Positions 9,781 to 18,057 of a stretch of DNA of 64,000 nucleotides are shown here, in pieces. The DNA comes from Haemophilus paraphrohaemolyticus (GTDB lineage Bacteria; Pseudomonadota; Gammaproteobacteria; Enterobacterales; Pasteurellaceae), in contig NZ_MUXX01000002.1 of NCBI RefSeq assembly GCF_002015045.1, positions 161,258-225,257 of the forward strand. Direction: 5' to 3'. The number at the start of each line of letters is the position of its first letter. Within the stretch, counting starts at the first letter, position 1. The notes under the pieces were generated by a model. It saw nothing but the letters and a program-made list of their open reading frames with translations, did no database searches and was not told the origin of the DNA. The translations under genes were made by a program, and so were the position numbers.

Positions 9781-10167
9781 TTATTTGTGCAATCCGCTCA
9801 AAATGGCACATTCTGGATTGTCATTTCCGCAGCAAGTTTTATTCCAACCTTTCAATAACGTCAGCATCTGCTGTAAATCTTGGATTTTCTGTTCCAACGC
9901 TAAAATATGTTGCTCGGTAAGCTGTTTTACTTCGCGACTGGTACGATGCGGGTCATCATTTAATGCTAATAAATGTGTGATTTGAGCCAAAGAGAACCCT
10001 ACTTTGCGTGCATTACAAATAAAATGCAATCGTTCCAAATCGGCTTCGGTATAAATACGATAGCCTGATTCACTTCGACAAGCTCTCGGTAATAAGCCCG
10101 CTTTTTCATAATCACGAATTTGTTTGGCGGAAAGCCCCGTTTTTTTCGATGCTTGACTAATATTCAT
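9781..10167 (-). CDS. cueR: Copper-responsive MerR-family regulator CueR
   Basis: Metalloregulator that senses cytoplasmic Cu(I) and activates copper export genes by unwinding an overlong promoter spacer. The MerR helix-turn-helix is at residues 1-40 (MNISQASKKTGLSAKQIRDY). A dimerisation helix follows. The metal loop is CCGNDNPEC, placing Cys112 and Cys120 exactly at the CueR positions. Starting at 10167 gives 128 residues; an upstream extension to 10230 would run through the copZ promoter. It is divergent from copZ-copA, its expected target. Confidence 0.93.
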   Translation of the reverse strand: MNISQASKKTGLSAKQIRDYEKAGLLPRACRSESGYRIYTEADLERLHFICNARKVGFSLAQITHLLALNDDPHRTSREVKQLTEQHILALEQKIQDLQQMLTLLKGWNKTCCGNDNPECAILSGLHK

Positions 10168-10175
10168 TTTTCTTC

Positions 10176-10206
10176 TTGACTCTAACCTATGGTTAAGGTT
10201 TAGCAT
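10176..10206 (+). promoter_or_regulatory. CueR-type promoter of copZ-copA with 19-bp spacer
   Basis: TTGACT (10176-10181) and TAGCAT (10201-10206) are separated by exactly 19 bp, the hallmark of MerR-activated promoters. The spacer holds the dyad TAACC-TAT-GGTTA (10183-10195), a plausible CueR operator. Confidence 0.85.
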
Positions 10207-10253
10207 ATACCCAATCTTTTGATTTGTCATTTACTATTTAACAGGAGTTTATT

Positions 10254-10451
10254 ATGACTATTATCTTAAAATTAGACGGGTTACATTGTGGCAACTGCGT
10301 GAAAAGCGTAGAAAAAGCCTTGCGTGAAGTAGCAGGCGTAGAAAGTGTAAGCGTTTCTTTAGAACCCCAACAAGCAGTCGTTGAAGGCAATCCTGATCCA
10401 AAAGCATTGATTGATGCAGTAGATGAAATGGGTTTTGAAGCGACTTTGTAA
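10254..10451 (+). CDS. copZ: Copper chaperone CopZ (HMA domain)
   Basis: Single heavy-metal-associated domain of 65 residues that carries Cu(I) to the CopA ATPase. The metal site is GLHCGNCVKSVEKAL (Cys12, Cys15). An AGGAG Shine-Dalgarno precedes it. copA follows after 14 bp, so the two form an operon under the CueR-type promoter. E. coli instead makes its chaperone by frameshifting within copA; here it is a separate gene. Confidence 0.94.
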   Translation: MTIILKLDGLHCGNCVKSVEKALREVAGVESVSVSLEPQQAVVEGNPDPKALIDAVDEMGFEATL

Positions 10452-10465
10452 TAAGGAGAGGGACC

Positions 10466-12634
10466 ATGTCTAACTCAGAAACTCAACTTTTAATTAGCGG
10501 CATGCATTGTGCCGCTTGTGTTCGCCGTGTTGAAAAAGCACTTGGCAAAGTTGAAGGAGTCAATTTTGCCTCAGTCAATCTTGCCGATCAAACTGCCTTC
10601 GTAGAGGGCAATGCTAATCCTCAAGTGATGATTCAAGCGGTCGAAAAAATAGGCTTTGGTGCAGAAATGTTGGAAAGCGAAGAGGAACGTCGCACCAAAC
10701 AGCAAGCCCAAACCAAAGCAATTTTAAACCATAAAAAATGGCAATTTACTTTGGCGTTAATTGTTGGTTTTAGCTTAATGGTTGTGGGAATGTTTATCGG
10801 TATGATGGTCACTGAACGCAATCATCTTACTTGGTTTGCACTTGCCTTTGTTAGCCTTGCGACAATGTATTTTTCAGGCAAAGATTTCTTTATTGGTGCC
10901 TGGAAAAGCCTACAAAATCAAGCAGCAAATATGGACACGCTTGTTGCTGTCAGCACAGGTGTGGCGTGGCTTTATTCGTTCGGTTTGTTGCTTTTCCCAC
11001 AGGAGTTCGCTCACGTCTATTTTGAAGCGAGCGTGATGATTTTAGGTTTTATCAACCTAGGCAAATTCTTAGAACTGAAAGCCAAACAACGCTCGTCGCT
11101 TGCCCTTGAAAAATTGCTTGATTTAGCCCCAAAACAAGCGGTTATTTTTGAAGAGGGGATTGCAAAAACTATTCCCGTGAAAGGCATTAAACCTGAAATG
11201 TTGGTGCAAGCCTTGACGGGCGACCGACTTGCGGTTGATGGCGTATTAACCGAAGGCGTGATTTGGGTCGATGAATCCATGCTTACGGGCGAAGCCTTGC
11301 CTGTTGAGAAAAAAGTAGGCGATAAAGTCCACGCTGGTACGCTCATTCAAGACGGTTCTGGTATTTACAAAGCCGAGCAAGTAGGCTCACAAACGGCATT
11401 GGCACGGGTCATCAACGCTGTTCGCCACGCACAAAGTAGTAAACCACCACTAGCACACTTGGTAGATAAAATCGCCTCTATTTTTGTGCCTATAGTCGTG
11501 ACAATTGCGTTAATCGCTGCCTTGATTTGGTTAGCTCTTGGCAAAGACTTTGCCTTTGCGTTATCTGTCTTTACTACGGTACTTATTATTGCTTGCCCTT
11601 GTGCTCTTGGTTTGGCGATTCCGCTGTCTACCATCGCAGGCGTTGCACGTGCAGCAGAAATGGGCGTATTAGTCAAAAATATTGATGCTTTGCAAGCCAG
11701 CAGTGAAATCGACACGCTCGTGTTCGATAAAACAGGAACGCTTACCACCGGTGAGATGACTGTTACCCAATTTACCGCCTTGCAAGGCAATGAGAATGAG
11801 CTTTTAGGCTTAGCCAAAAGTTTGGAACAACAAGCTTCTCACCCAATTGCCAAAGCCATTGTACGATTTGCCGAACAAGCAGAAAGCCTTGAAATTAGCA
11901 ATATCAACGTGGTCAAAGGCTTAGGCATTGCAGGCGAGTGGAATGGTCAGATGGTCAAAATGGGTAATCTAGCTTTTCTAGGATTTGATGAGCGGTCAAT
12001 TTCTTCACTTAATTTGCAAGTTCATAATGGCTCAACTCAAATTTATTTAAGCGTAAACAACCAACTTGCGGCAATTTTCACGCTTGCAGATGAATTGCGA
12101 TCTGAAAGCAAAGCGGTCATAGCAAAATTCCAAGCGGAAGGCTACCAATGCTATATGCTCACGGGCGATAGAAAATCGACGGCTGATTATTTCGCCAAAG
12201 AGTTAGGCTTAAATGGCGTAATTGCAGATGTCTTACCAGAGCAAAAAGCCGAGAAAATTCAGCAATTGCAACAGCAAGGTAAGATCGTTGCAATGGTAGG
12301 AGATGGCATCAATGATGCCCCAGCCCTTGCTCAAGCTCACGTAGGTATTGTGATGCATTCAGGTTCAGATATTGCGATTGAAACCGCCGATCTTTCACTC
12401 TTACGAGCAGGGCTTGAACCGATTGCAGACATTCTACCGTTCTCAAAACGTGTGCTGCGTAATATGAAACAGAGTCTGACAGGAGCATTTTTCTACAATG
12501 TGATTGCCATCCCTGTTGCTGCGGGGGTGCTTTATCCCTTCACGGGCACATTGCTCAACCCAATGATCGCCGCCATTGCGATGACGATGTCATCCATTAC
12601 GGTGGTGTTGAATAGCCAGCGGTTGTTGAGATAG
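10466..12634 (+). CDS. copA: Cu(I)-exporting P1B-type ATPase
   Basis: Pumps Cu(I) from the cytoplasm to the periplasm. At 722 residues it has one N-terminal HMA domain (GMHCAACVRRVEKAL, Cys15/Cys18), then eight expected membrane segments. The metal-transport motif CPC is at residues 377-379 (ACPCALGLAIP), the phosphorylated Asp is at 421 (DKTGTLT), and the ATP-binding SHPIAKAI and hinge GDGINDAPAL motifs are present. E. coli CopA has two HMA domains; this one has a single domain plus the separate CopZ. A strong hairpin terminator follows. Confidence 0.97.
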   Translation: MSNSETQLLISGMHCAACVRRVEKALGKVEGVNFASVNLADQTAFVEGNANPQVMIQAVEKIGFGAEMLESEEERRTKQQAQTKAILNHKKWQFTLALIVGFSLMVVGMFIGMMVTERNHLTWFALAFVSLATMYFSGKDFFIGAWKSLQNQAANMDTLVAVSTGVAWLYSFGLLLFPQEFAHVYFEASVMILGFINLGKFLELKAKQRSSLALEKLLDLAPKQAVIFEEGIAKTIPVKGIKPEMLVQALTGDRLAVDGVLTEGVIWVDESMLTGEALPVEKKVGDKVHAGTLIQDGSGIYKAEQVGSQTALARVINAVRHAQSSKPPLAHLVDKIASIFVPIVVTIALIAALIWLALGKDFAFALSVFTTVLIIACPCALGLAIPLSTIAGVARAAEMGVLVKNIDALQASSEIDTLVFDKTGTLTTGEMTVTQFTALQGNENELLGLAKSLEQQASHPIAKAIVRFAEQAESLEISNINVVKGLGIAGEWNGQMVKMGNLAFLGFDERSISSLNLQVHNGSTQIYLSVNNQLAAIFTLADELRSESKAVIAKFQAEGYQCYMLTGDRKSTADYFAKELGLNGVIADVLPEQKAEKIQQLQQQGKIVAMVGDGINDAPALAQAHVGIVMHSGSDIAIETADLSLLRAGLEPIADILPFSKRVLRNMKQSLTGAFFYNVIAIPVAAGVLYPFTGTLLNPMIAAIAMTMSSITVVLNSQRLLR

Positions 12635-12640
12635 TTCATA

Positions 12641-12668
12641 AAAGGTCTAGTTGAGAAACTAGACCTTT
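12641..12668 (+). terminator. copA terminator
   Basis: Perfect 12-bp stem AAAGGTCTAGTT / AACTAGACCTTT with a GAGA loop, 7 bp after the copA stop. Confidence 0.85.
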
Positions 12669-12716
12669 CTACATTCTCTAGGCTAAAATAAACCTCTTTT
12701 TACTTTCAATTTTATT

Positions 12717-13325
12717 ATGCGAAAAACACCAAATTCAAAACCGCAAAAACAAACCTCAAAAGCAATGGGCGAAGTGCGTGTGATTGCTGGCTTATGGCGT
12801 GGTCGGAAATTACCCGTGCTCAATGCGGAGGGGTTACGCCCGACAACCGACCGAGTAAAGGAAACGTTATTTAACTGGTTGATGATGGATGTGGCGAATG
12901 CTCGATGCTTAGATTGCTTTGCGGGCAGTGGTTCGCTTGGGATTGAAGCCCTTTCTCGTCAAGCACAAGCGGTCGTTTTTTTAGAAAAATTTGCTAATGC
13001 TGCTCAGCAATTAAAGAAAAATTTAGCCAGTTTAAAAACGGATAAAGGTACAGTGATTAACACCGATACGCTCACTTATTTATCGCAAAAAAACAGTACT
13101 GAGCCTTTCGAGATTATTTTTATTGATCCGCCATTCCATCACAATTTTGTCCCACATGTATTGACTTTGCTCCAGCAAAATAATTGGTTGGCAGAAAATG
13201 CGTTAATTTATGTAGAAACAGAGAAAAATCATCCACCTTTACTTTTAGCCGAAAATTGGCAAATCATTAAAGAAAAATCAGCGGGAATGGTAACCAGCTG
13301 TTTAATTCAAGTAACATCCATTTAA
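12717..13325 (+). CDS. rsmD: 16S rRNA m2G966 methyltransferase RsmD
   Basis: SAM-dependent methyltransferase acting on guanine 966 of 16S rRNA in the assembled small subunit. It carries VRVIAGLWRGRKLPV and LRPTTDRVKETLFNWL at the N-terminus, the SAM motif CLDCFAGSGSLGIEA, and the catalytic IDPPF (form of NPPF). At 202 residues it is normal. The N-terminal 15 residues are basic and could be trimmed if a later start were used. The DUF440 gene starts 12 bp downstream. Confidence 0.95.
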   Translation: MRKTPNSKPQKQTSKAMGEVRVIAGLWRGRKLPVLNAEGLRPTTDRVKETLFNWLMMDVANARCLDCFAGSGSLGIEALSRQAQAVVFLEKFANAAQQLKKNLASLKTDKGTVINTDTLTYLSQKNSTEPFEIIFIDPPFHHNFVPHVLTLLQQNNWLAENALIYVETEKNHPPLLLAENWQIIKEKSAGMVTSCLIQVTSI

Positions 13326-13337
13326 AAAGAGAATACA

Positions 13338-13649
13338 ATGAAAAAATTAACTCCAGATGAAGCAATTGATATTGCATACGATATTTTCCTTGAAATAGCC
13401 GGCGAGAATTTAGATCCTGCCGATATTTTATTATTTAATCTGCAATTTGAAGATCGCGGTGCGGTCGAAATGGTGGAAACAGCAGACAATTGGGATGAAG
13501 AAATCGGTACACTAATCGACCCAGATGCTTTTGTGGAAGTTTGGGTCGGTTTAGTCAATGACCAAGATGAAATGGATGATGTATTTGCGAAATTCTTGAT
13601 TTCTCACGAGGAAGAAAACCGCGAATATCACGTAGTGTGGAAAGAGTAA
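13338..13649 (+). CDS. yciU: DUF440 double-stranded DNA mimic protein (HI1450/YciU family)
   Basis: Very acidic 103-residue protein of the HI1450/YciU family, whose H. influenzae structure mimics DNA and which was proposed to act on HU-type proteins. Acidic clusters ([34 protein letters not shown]) are spread over the length, in line with a surface that imitates the phosphate backbone. It follows rsmD by 12 bp with AAGAGA as a ribosome site, so it is likely cotranscribed. A terminator hairpin follows. Confidence 0.9.
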   Translation: MKKLTPDEAIDIAYDIFLEIAGENLDPADILLFNLQFEDRGAVEMVETADNWDEEIGTLIDPDAFVEVWVGLVNDQDEMDDVFAKFLISHEEENREYHVVWKE

Positions 13650-13674
13650 TTTCCAAATATCCCTAAAATGAGGT

Positions 13675-13703
13675 AAATCCGACTAAATTAGTCGGATTTT
13701 TAT
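13675..13703 (+). terminator. Terminator after the DUF440 gene
   Basis: Stem AAATCCGACTAA / TTAGTCGGATTT with a one-base loop position, followed by TTTA. Seen directly. Confidence 0.85.
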
Positions 13704-13768
13704 TGCCCAGAAAATGCGAAGTGATAGAATAATGATAGCTTTATTATTACTTAAAGAAAGGAAATCCT

Positions 13769-14641
13769 ATGGAAAATTTAATCTGCTATAAACAAATGCC
13801 TGTTTGGAATGTCAACACACTCCCGCAAATGTTCCAAGAACAGCACAACACTAAAGTCGGCACTTGGGCAAAATTAACCATTTTGAGCGGTTCATTAAAA
13901 TATTTTGAATTGACTGAAAATGGCGAAGTGTTAAGCGAAACCGTGTTTGATACCGAACATCAGCCGCCTTTTGTTGCACCTCAAGTTTGGCACAAAGTCC
14001 AAGCTCTTTCTGATGATTTAACCTGCCAGCTCGCTTTCTACTGCACGCCTGAAGATTTTTATGCGAAAAAATATAACCTAACCACCACACATTCTGAAGT
14101 GTTAAACGCAGTTAATTATGTGAAAGGCGGAAAAGCATTGGATTTAGGCTGCGGACGCGGTCGTAACTCACTCTATTTAAACTTGCTTGGTTTTGATGTT
14201 ACCGCGGTCGATCACAACGAAGAGAGCATCGATTTCTTAAACCGTATTATTGAAAAAGAAGAACTCTCAAATATTTCAACAGGCGTTTATGACATCAATG
14301 ACGCAACGATTGGCTCTCAAGCAGGCGAATTTGATCTGATTGTTTCAACGGTAGTAATGATGTTCCTTAATCGTGATCGCATTCCAGCTATTATTGAAAA
14401 TATGCAGAAAAACACCAAAGTGGGCGGGTATAACTTAATCGTGTGCGCAATGAGCACCGAAGATTATCCTTGCCCAATGCCGTTCTCATTTACCTTCAAA
14501 GAGAGCGAATTGGCGAACTATTACCAAGATTGGGAATTAGTGAAATATAACGAAGATTTAGGGCATTTACACAAAACCGACAGCGAAGGAAACCGCATTC
14601 AGCTCCGTTTTGCAACAATGTTGGCAAAAAAACTAAAATAG
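13769..14641 (+). CDS. tehB: TehB-type SAM-dependent methyltransferase
   Basis: Long form of TehB (290 residues), as in H. influenzae. The N-terminal part (residues 1-95) is a small cupin-like DUF1971 domain; residues 95-290 are the methyltransferase with SAM motif [15 protein letters not shown] and [11 protein letters not shown]. TehB contributes to tellurite and oxidant tolerance and, in H. influenzae, to haem use. AAAGGAAA precedes the ATG. No tehA is adjacent. It is probably its own transcription unit, although the DUF721 gene follows closely. Confidence 0.93.
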   Translation: MENLICYKQMPVWNVNTLPQMFQEQHNTKVGTWAKLTILSGSLKYFELTENGEVLSETVFDTEHQPPFVAPQVWHKVQALSDDLTCQLAFYCTPEDFYAKKYNLTTTHSEVLNAVNYVKGGKALDLGCGRGRNSLYLNLLGFDVTAVDHNEESIDFLNRIIEKEELSNISTGVYDINDATIGSQAGEFDLIVSTVVMMFLNRDRIPAIIENMQKNTKVGGYNLIVCAMSTEDYPCPMPFSFTFKESELANYYQDWELVKYNEDLGHLHKTDSEGNRIQLRFATMLAKKLK

Positions 14642-14677
14642 CGGTAAGATTGGGATTATTTTAAATGTTCAAATTTG

Positions 14678-14986
14678 ATGAAAAATTACGCAATAAAAAA
14701 CATTACGGAAATTTTGGAGAACTCCAGTCTGATTAAGATTGTCCAACGAGCAAATCAATTGAACGAGCTTAACGAGAAAATTCAATCGCTTTTGCCCGCT
14801 CAATTCCGTAAACTTTATCGCATTGTTAATTTAGTGGAAAATCAACTAATTATTGAAGTGCCAAATGCAACTATTTCGCAGGGTTTGCAGATGCAGCAGA
14901 CACAACTACTTCCAATAATCCAAAAAGTTTCCCCCCAGATTGATGAATGTGTTTTTAAAATCAATCCCGATTTCAAATTGAGCTAA
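14678..14986 (+). CDS. DUF721 / DciA-like protein
   Basis: Protein of 102 residues with the DUF721 pattern: an N-terminal helix (NITEILENSSLIKIVQRAN), LPAQFRKLYRIVNL, and a beta-rich end (LIIEVPNATISQGLQMQQTQ). DUF721 proteins include DciA, which helps the replicative helicase DnaB onto DNA in many bacteria. The match is to the fold pattern, not close sequence. I use ATG 14678 rather than the adjacent TTG. It is 36 bp after tehB and 17 bp before the NlpE-like gene. Confidence 0.72.
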   Translation: MKNYAIKNITEILENSSLIKIVQRANQLNELNEKIQSLLPAQFRKLYRIVNLVENQLIIEVPNATISQGLQMQQTQLLPIIQKVSPQIDECVFKINPDFKLS

Positions 14987-15003
14987 TTAAGGAGATTGCC
15001 ACG

Positions 15004-15375
15004 ATGAAAAAAATCGCATTAGTTTTAACCGTAGGCTTATTAGGTGCGTGTTCAATGGTTCCAAATAAAAATGTTGCAGGCACTTATCAAGGCGAACTAC
15101 CTTGCACCGACTGCGACAAAATCCAAGCTGAATTGGTGCTAAACGCAGATAATACCTATCAATACAACACCGTTTATTTTAAAAATGGTAAACAATATCC
15201 CTTTATTGATAAAGGTAAATTTGCTTGGGATAAACAAAAATCTGACGTAATTCGTTTAGAACAAGACTCAGGCAATTTATTATTAAAAGTAACAGATAGT
15301 TATGCTGAGCTTTTAGATGCGGATGGTAATCCTGTTGTTAATACGCAGTTAAATTATAAATTGATGAAAAAATAA
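15004..15375 (+). CDS. NlpE N-terminal-domain lipoprotein
   Basis: Lipoprotein of 123 residues with a lipobox LLGAC (lipid on Cys16). The mature part matches the N-terminal domain of NlpE: GTYQGELPCTDCDKIQAEL, including the CxxC pair (Cys34, Cys37), then a beta-barrel pattern with TYQYNTVYFKNGK and FAWDKQKSDVIRL. E. coli NlpE (236 residues) has a second OB-fold domain, absent here. NlpE senses surface contact and lipoprotein-transport stress through Cpx; whether the short form signals is not known to me. AAGGAG precedes the ATG. A long hairpin terminator follows. Confidence 0.85.
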   Translation: MKKIALVLTVGLLGACSMVPNKNVAGTYQGELPCTDCDKIQAELVLNADNTYQYNTVYFKNGKQYPFIDKGKFAWDKQKSDVIRLEQDSGNLLLKVTDSYAELLDADGNPVVNTQLNYKLMKK

Positions 15376-15460
15376 TTTATTTGTTGCTTTAATTTAAACA
15401 AAAATATTAATTTTTTTAATTATGTATTTAATTGTAATTAAAGTAAAATAAATGTTACAA

Positions 15461-15507
15461 AAGAGCGAAAAAATCGTGAGAAATCAAGATTTTTTCGCTC
15501 TTTTTTA
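15461..15507 (+). terminator. Terminator after the NlpE-like gene
   Basis: Perfect 15-bp stem AAGAGCGAAAAAATC (15461-15475) / GATTTTTTCGCTCTT (15488-15502) followed by a T-run. Also closes off the upstream unit from fruBKA. Confidence 0.9.
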
Positions 15508-15513
15508 ATTTTT

Positions 15514-15545
15514 GCTAGAACGGTTTAGCTAAAATGGGGTACAAT
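15514..15545 (+). promoter_or_regulatory. fruBKA promoter with Cra/FruR-like dyad
   Basis: A -10 box TACAAT (15540-15545) lies 48 bp before fruB. Around the -35 position is the imperfect palindrome GCTAGAACGGTTTAGC (15514-15529), similar in shape to Cra/FruR operators (GCTGAAACGTTTCAGC). No fruR gene is in the window. Low confidence for the operator. Confidence 0.45.
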
Positions 15546-15592
15546 CGCCATCATTTTTTAATTTTAAACTTACCTTTTATTAAGGAGCAAAA

Positions 15593-17092
15593 ATGCTTAA
15601 TTTATCGGCAAAAAATATCCGTTTAAATGGCAGTGCCACAAACAAAGAAGAAGCAATTAAATTAGTTGCTGCGGGCTTGGTTGCAAATGGCAATGTTGAG
15701 AATGGTTATGAAGCAGGTATGCTTGCACGTGAGCAACAAACCTCAACCTTTTTAGGCAATGGGATTGCCATTCCTCACGGTACGTTAGACACACGTGGTT
15801 TAGTGAAAGAAACGGGCGTGCAAATCATCCAATTCCCACAAGGCATTGAATGGGGTGAAGGCAATACAACTTATGTAGCAATCGGTATCGCGGCAAAATC
15901 GGATGAGCATTTAACCTTACTTCGTCAATTAACCACAGTATTAAGCGATGAAGAAGCGGCTGAAAAATTAGCAAAAACACAAGATGTGCAAGAATTTGCA
16001 GACATTTTAAGTGGCAAGAAAACCCTCCCTGCGATTGCAGAAGAAAACCTTTCTTTAAATCTCGACACTTCAAGCCTGATTACTTTATCGGCAGTAAATG
16101 CGGGTAAGTTACAAGAAAAAGGCTATGTTAATCAACAGTTTATCAGCGATGTAGTGGCTCAAGCTCCGCTTGCGTTAGGCAATAATGTGTTTATTGTAGA
16201 TAGTGCAAAAGGCAATTTAGCCAACGGTATTGCGGTGGCGCGTAGTACGCAAGGTCAAACTTTAGTCAGTGTTGCGGCTGTTGATAGAGGCTTAGAAACA
16301 AAGCTTGCTCGTCTATTAAATGCGGAAACTCGTACTCAATTAGCGGCAGCCACAGCAGCACAAATCGTGGCGTTATTCAACGGCGAAGCGGTATCTATTT
16401 CTGCAAATCCTGCAGTAAATTCGACCGCTTCTTCAGATAGCCAAGTGATTGGTACATTTACCGTACGTAACGAAAACGGTATTCACGCTCGCCCATCTGC
16501 AGTGTTAGTACAAACGTTAAAACCATTTGCGGCGAAAATCACGGTGGAAAACTTAGACCGTGGCACAGCGCCTGCGAATGCGAAAAGCACAATGAAAGTA
16601 GTAGCATTAGGGGCTTCGAAAGGTGCTCGCTTACGCTTTGTGGCGGAAGGCGAAGATGCTCAACAAGCGATCGAAACGCTTGCGAAAGCGTTTGAAACAG
16701 GCTTAGGCGAAAGCGTGTCATTCGTGCCAGAAGTAGCTGATACCATTGAGAGGGACGTTGCTCAAACCGCTCCTGTAGCTCCTCAAACTGAGCAAGTTCC
16801 AGCAGTAGAAGATGGGACTTTAGAAGCTTCATTTGTGATTCAAAACGAACACGGCTTACACGCTCGTCCAAGTGCGGTGTTAGTCAATGAAGTGAAAAAA
16901 TATTCTTCAAAAATTGAAGTGCAAAACGTTGATAAAAACTCACCGCTTGTGAGTGCAAAAAGCTTAATGAAGCTCGTGGCACTTGGTGTCACTAAAGGCA
17001 CAACTTTACGTTTTGTGGCAACGGGTGAAGATGCTCAAGTCGCACTTGATGGCATTGGTGCTGCAATTGCGGCTGGTTTAGGCGAGAAATAA
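15593..17092 (+). CDS. fruB: Fructose PTS diphosphoryl transfer protein (EIIA-HPr-HPr)
   Basis: Passes phosphate from Enzyme I to the fructose permease FruA. At 499 residues it has the EIIA-Fru domain at residues 1-145 with phospho-His62 (GIAIPHGTLD), a middle pseudo-receiver-like region, then two HPr domains: residues 286-375 (GIHARPSAVL, His298) and 410-499 (GLHARPSAVL, His423), joined by a Pro/Val/Glu linker. E. coli FruB has one HPr domain; the double form occurs in H. influenzae. Both HPr active-site His are intact. AAGGAG lies upstream of the ATG. First gene of fruB-fruK-fruA. Confidence 0.96.
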   Translation: MLNLSAKNIRLNGSATNKEEAIKLVAAGLVANGNVENGYEAGMLAREQQTSTFLGNGIAIPHGTLDTRGLVKETGVQIIQFPQGIEWGEGNTTYVAIGIAAKSDEHLTLLRQLTTVLSDEEAAEKLAKTQDVQEFADILSGKKTLPAIAEENLSLNLDTSSLITLSAVNAGKLQEKGYVNQQFISDVVAQAPLALGNNVFIVDSAKGNLANGIAVARSTQGQTLVSVAAVDRGLETKLARLLNAETRTQLAAATAAQIVALFNGEAVSISANPAVNSTASSDSQVIGTFTVRNENGIHARPSAVLVQTLKPFAAKITVENLDRGTAPANAKSTMKVVALGASKGARLRFVAEGEDAQQAIETLAKAFETGLGESVSFVPEVADTIERDVAQTAPVAPQTEQVPAVEDGTLEASFVIQNEHGLHARPSAVLVNEVKKYSSKIEVQNVDKNSPLVSAKSLMKLVALGVTKGTTLRFVATGEDAQVALDGIGAAIAAGLGEK

Positions 17093-17103
17093 GGCGGTAA
17101 AAA

Positions 17104-18045
17104 ATGCGTATTGCAACGGTAACATTAAATCCTGCCTTTGACTTAGTTGGTCGCTTGAAGCGTATTGAAATTGGCGAAGTAAACACGGTGGAAACCCTTG
17201 GTTTATACCCAGCGGGTAAAGGCATCAATGTAGCGAAAGTGTTAGCTGATTTAGGCTCAAAACTTTCTGTAACAGGCTTTTTAGGCGAAGAGAACCAAAG
17301 TGATTTTGTGCAAGCCTTTGCTCAAAATGGCGTAGAAGACAAATTCTACCGCATTGCAGGTAAAACACGTATTAACGTAAAAATCACTGAAACCGAAGCG
17401 GATGTAACGGATCTTAACTTCTTAGGTTTTGAAATTAGCGAACAAGATTGGGAAGCCTTTATTCGCCAAAGCCAAACTTGGGAAAGCCAATATGATTTAG
17501 TGGCTGTGTGTGGTTCACTTCCGCGTGGCGTAACGCCTGAGCAGTTTGCAGATTGGTTAGAAAGCCTCCATCAACAAGGCTTAAAAGTGGTGTTAGATAG
17601 CTCAAATGCAGCATTAACCGCAGGCTTAACCGCTCATCCTTGGTTAGTGAAACCAAACCGCCGTGAATTAGAAGTTTGGGCGGGTCGTTCATTACATACA
17701 GTTGAAGAAGTGATCGAAGCCGCTGAACAATTACGTTCTCATGGCATTGAAAACGTGATCATCTCAATGGGCGAAAAAGGTTCTGTATGGCTTAACAGCG
17801 AAGGCGTATTACAAGCTCAGCCACCACGTTGTGAAAATGTGGTGAGTACCGTTGGTGCAGGCGACTCAATGGTGGCAGGCTTAATTTACGGTTTCAGCCA
17901 AGGTTGGAGTAAAGAGAAAACCTTAAGTTTTGCAAGTGCGACATCTGCCCTTGCGGTTTCACAAAGCAACGTGGGCATTAGCGATAAACAGGTGTTAGAG
18001 CAAATTTTAGCTCAAGTGAAATTAACCAATTTATCAACTTTTTAA
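17104..18045 (+). CDS. fruK: 1-phosphofructokinase
   Basis: PfkB-family sugar kinase that turns fructose 1-phosphate, the product of FruA uptake, into fructose 1,6-bisphosphate. At 313 residues it is full length. N-terminal TLNPAFDLVG and AGKGINVAKVLADLG bind the sugar; the C-terminal VSTVGAGDSMVAGL holds the catalytic Asp and the anion hole. It starts 11 bp after fruB and ends 12 bp before fruA. Confidence 0.97.
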   Translation: MRIATVTLNPAFDLVGRLKRIEIGEVNTVETLGLYPAGKGINVAKVLADLGSKLSVTGFLGEENQSDFVQAFAQNGVEDKFYRIAGKTRINVKITETEADVTDLNFLGFEISEQDWEAFIRQSQTWESQYDLVAVCGSLPRGVTPEQFADWLESLHQQGLKVVLDSSNAALTAGLTAHPWLVKPNRRELEVWAGRSLHTVEEVIEAAEQLRSHGIENVIISMGEKGSVWLNSEGVLQAQPPRCENVVSTVGAGDSMVAGLIYGFSQGWSKEKTLSFASATSALAVSQSNVGISDKQVLEQILAQVKLTNLSTF

Positions 18046-18057
18046 TAGGAATAGCGT

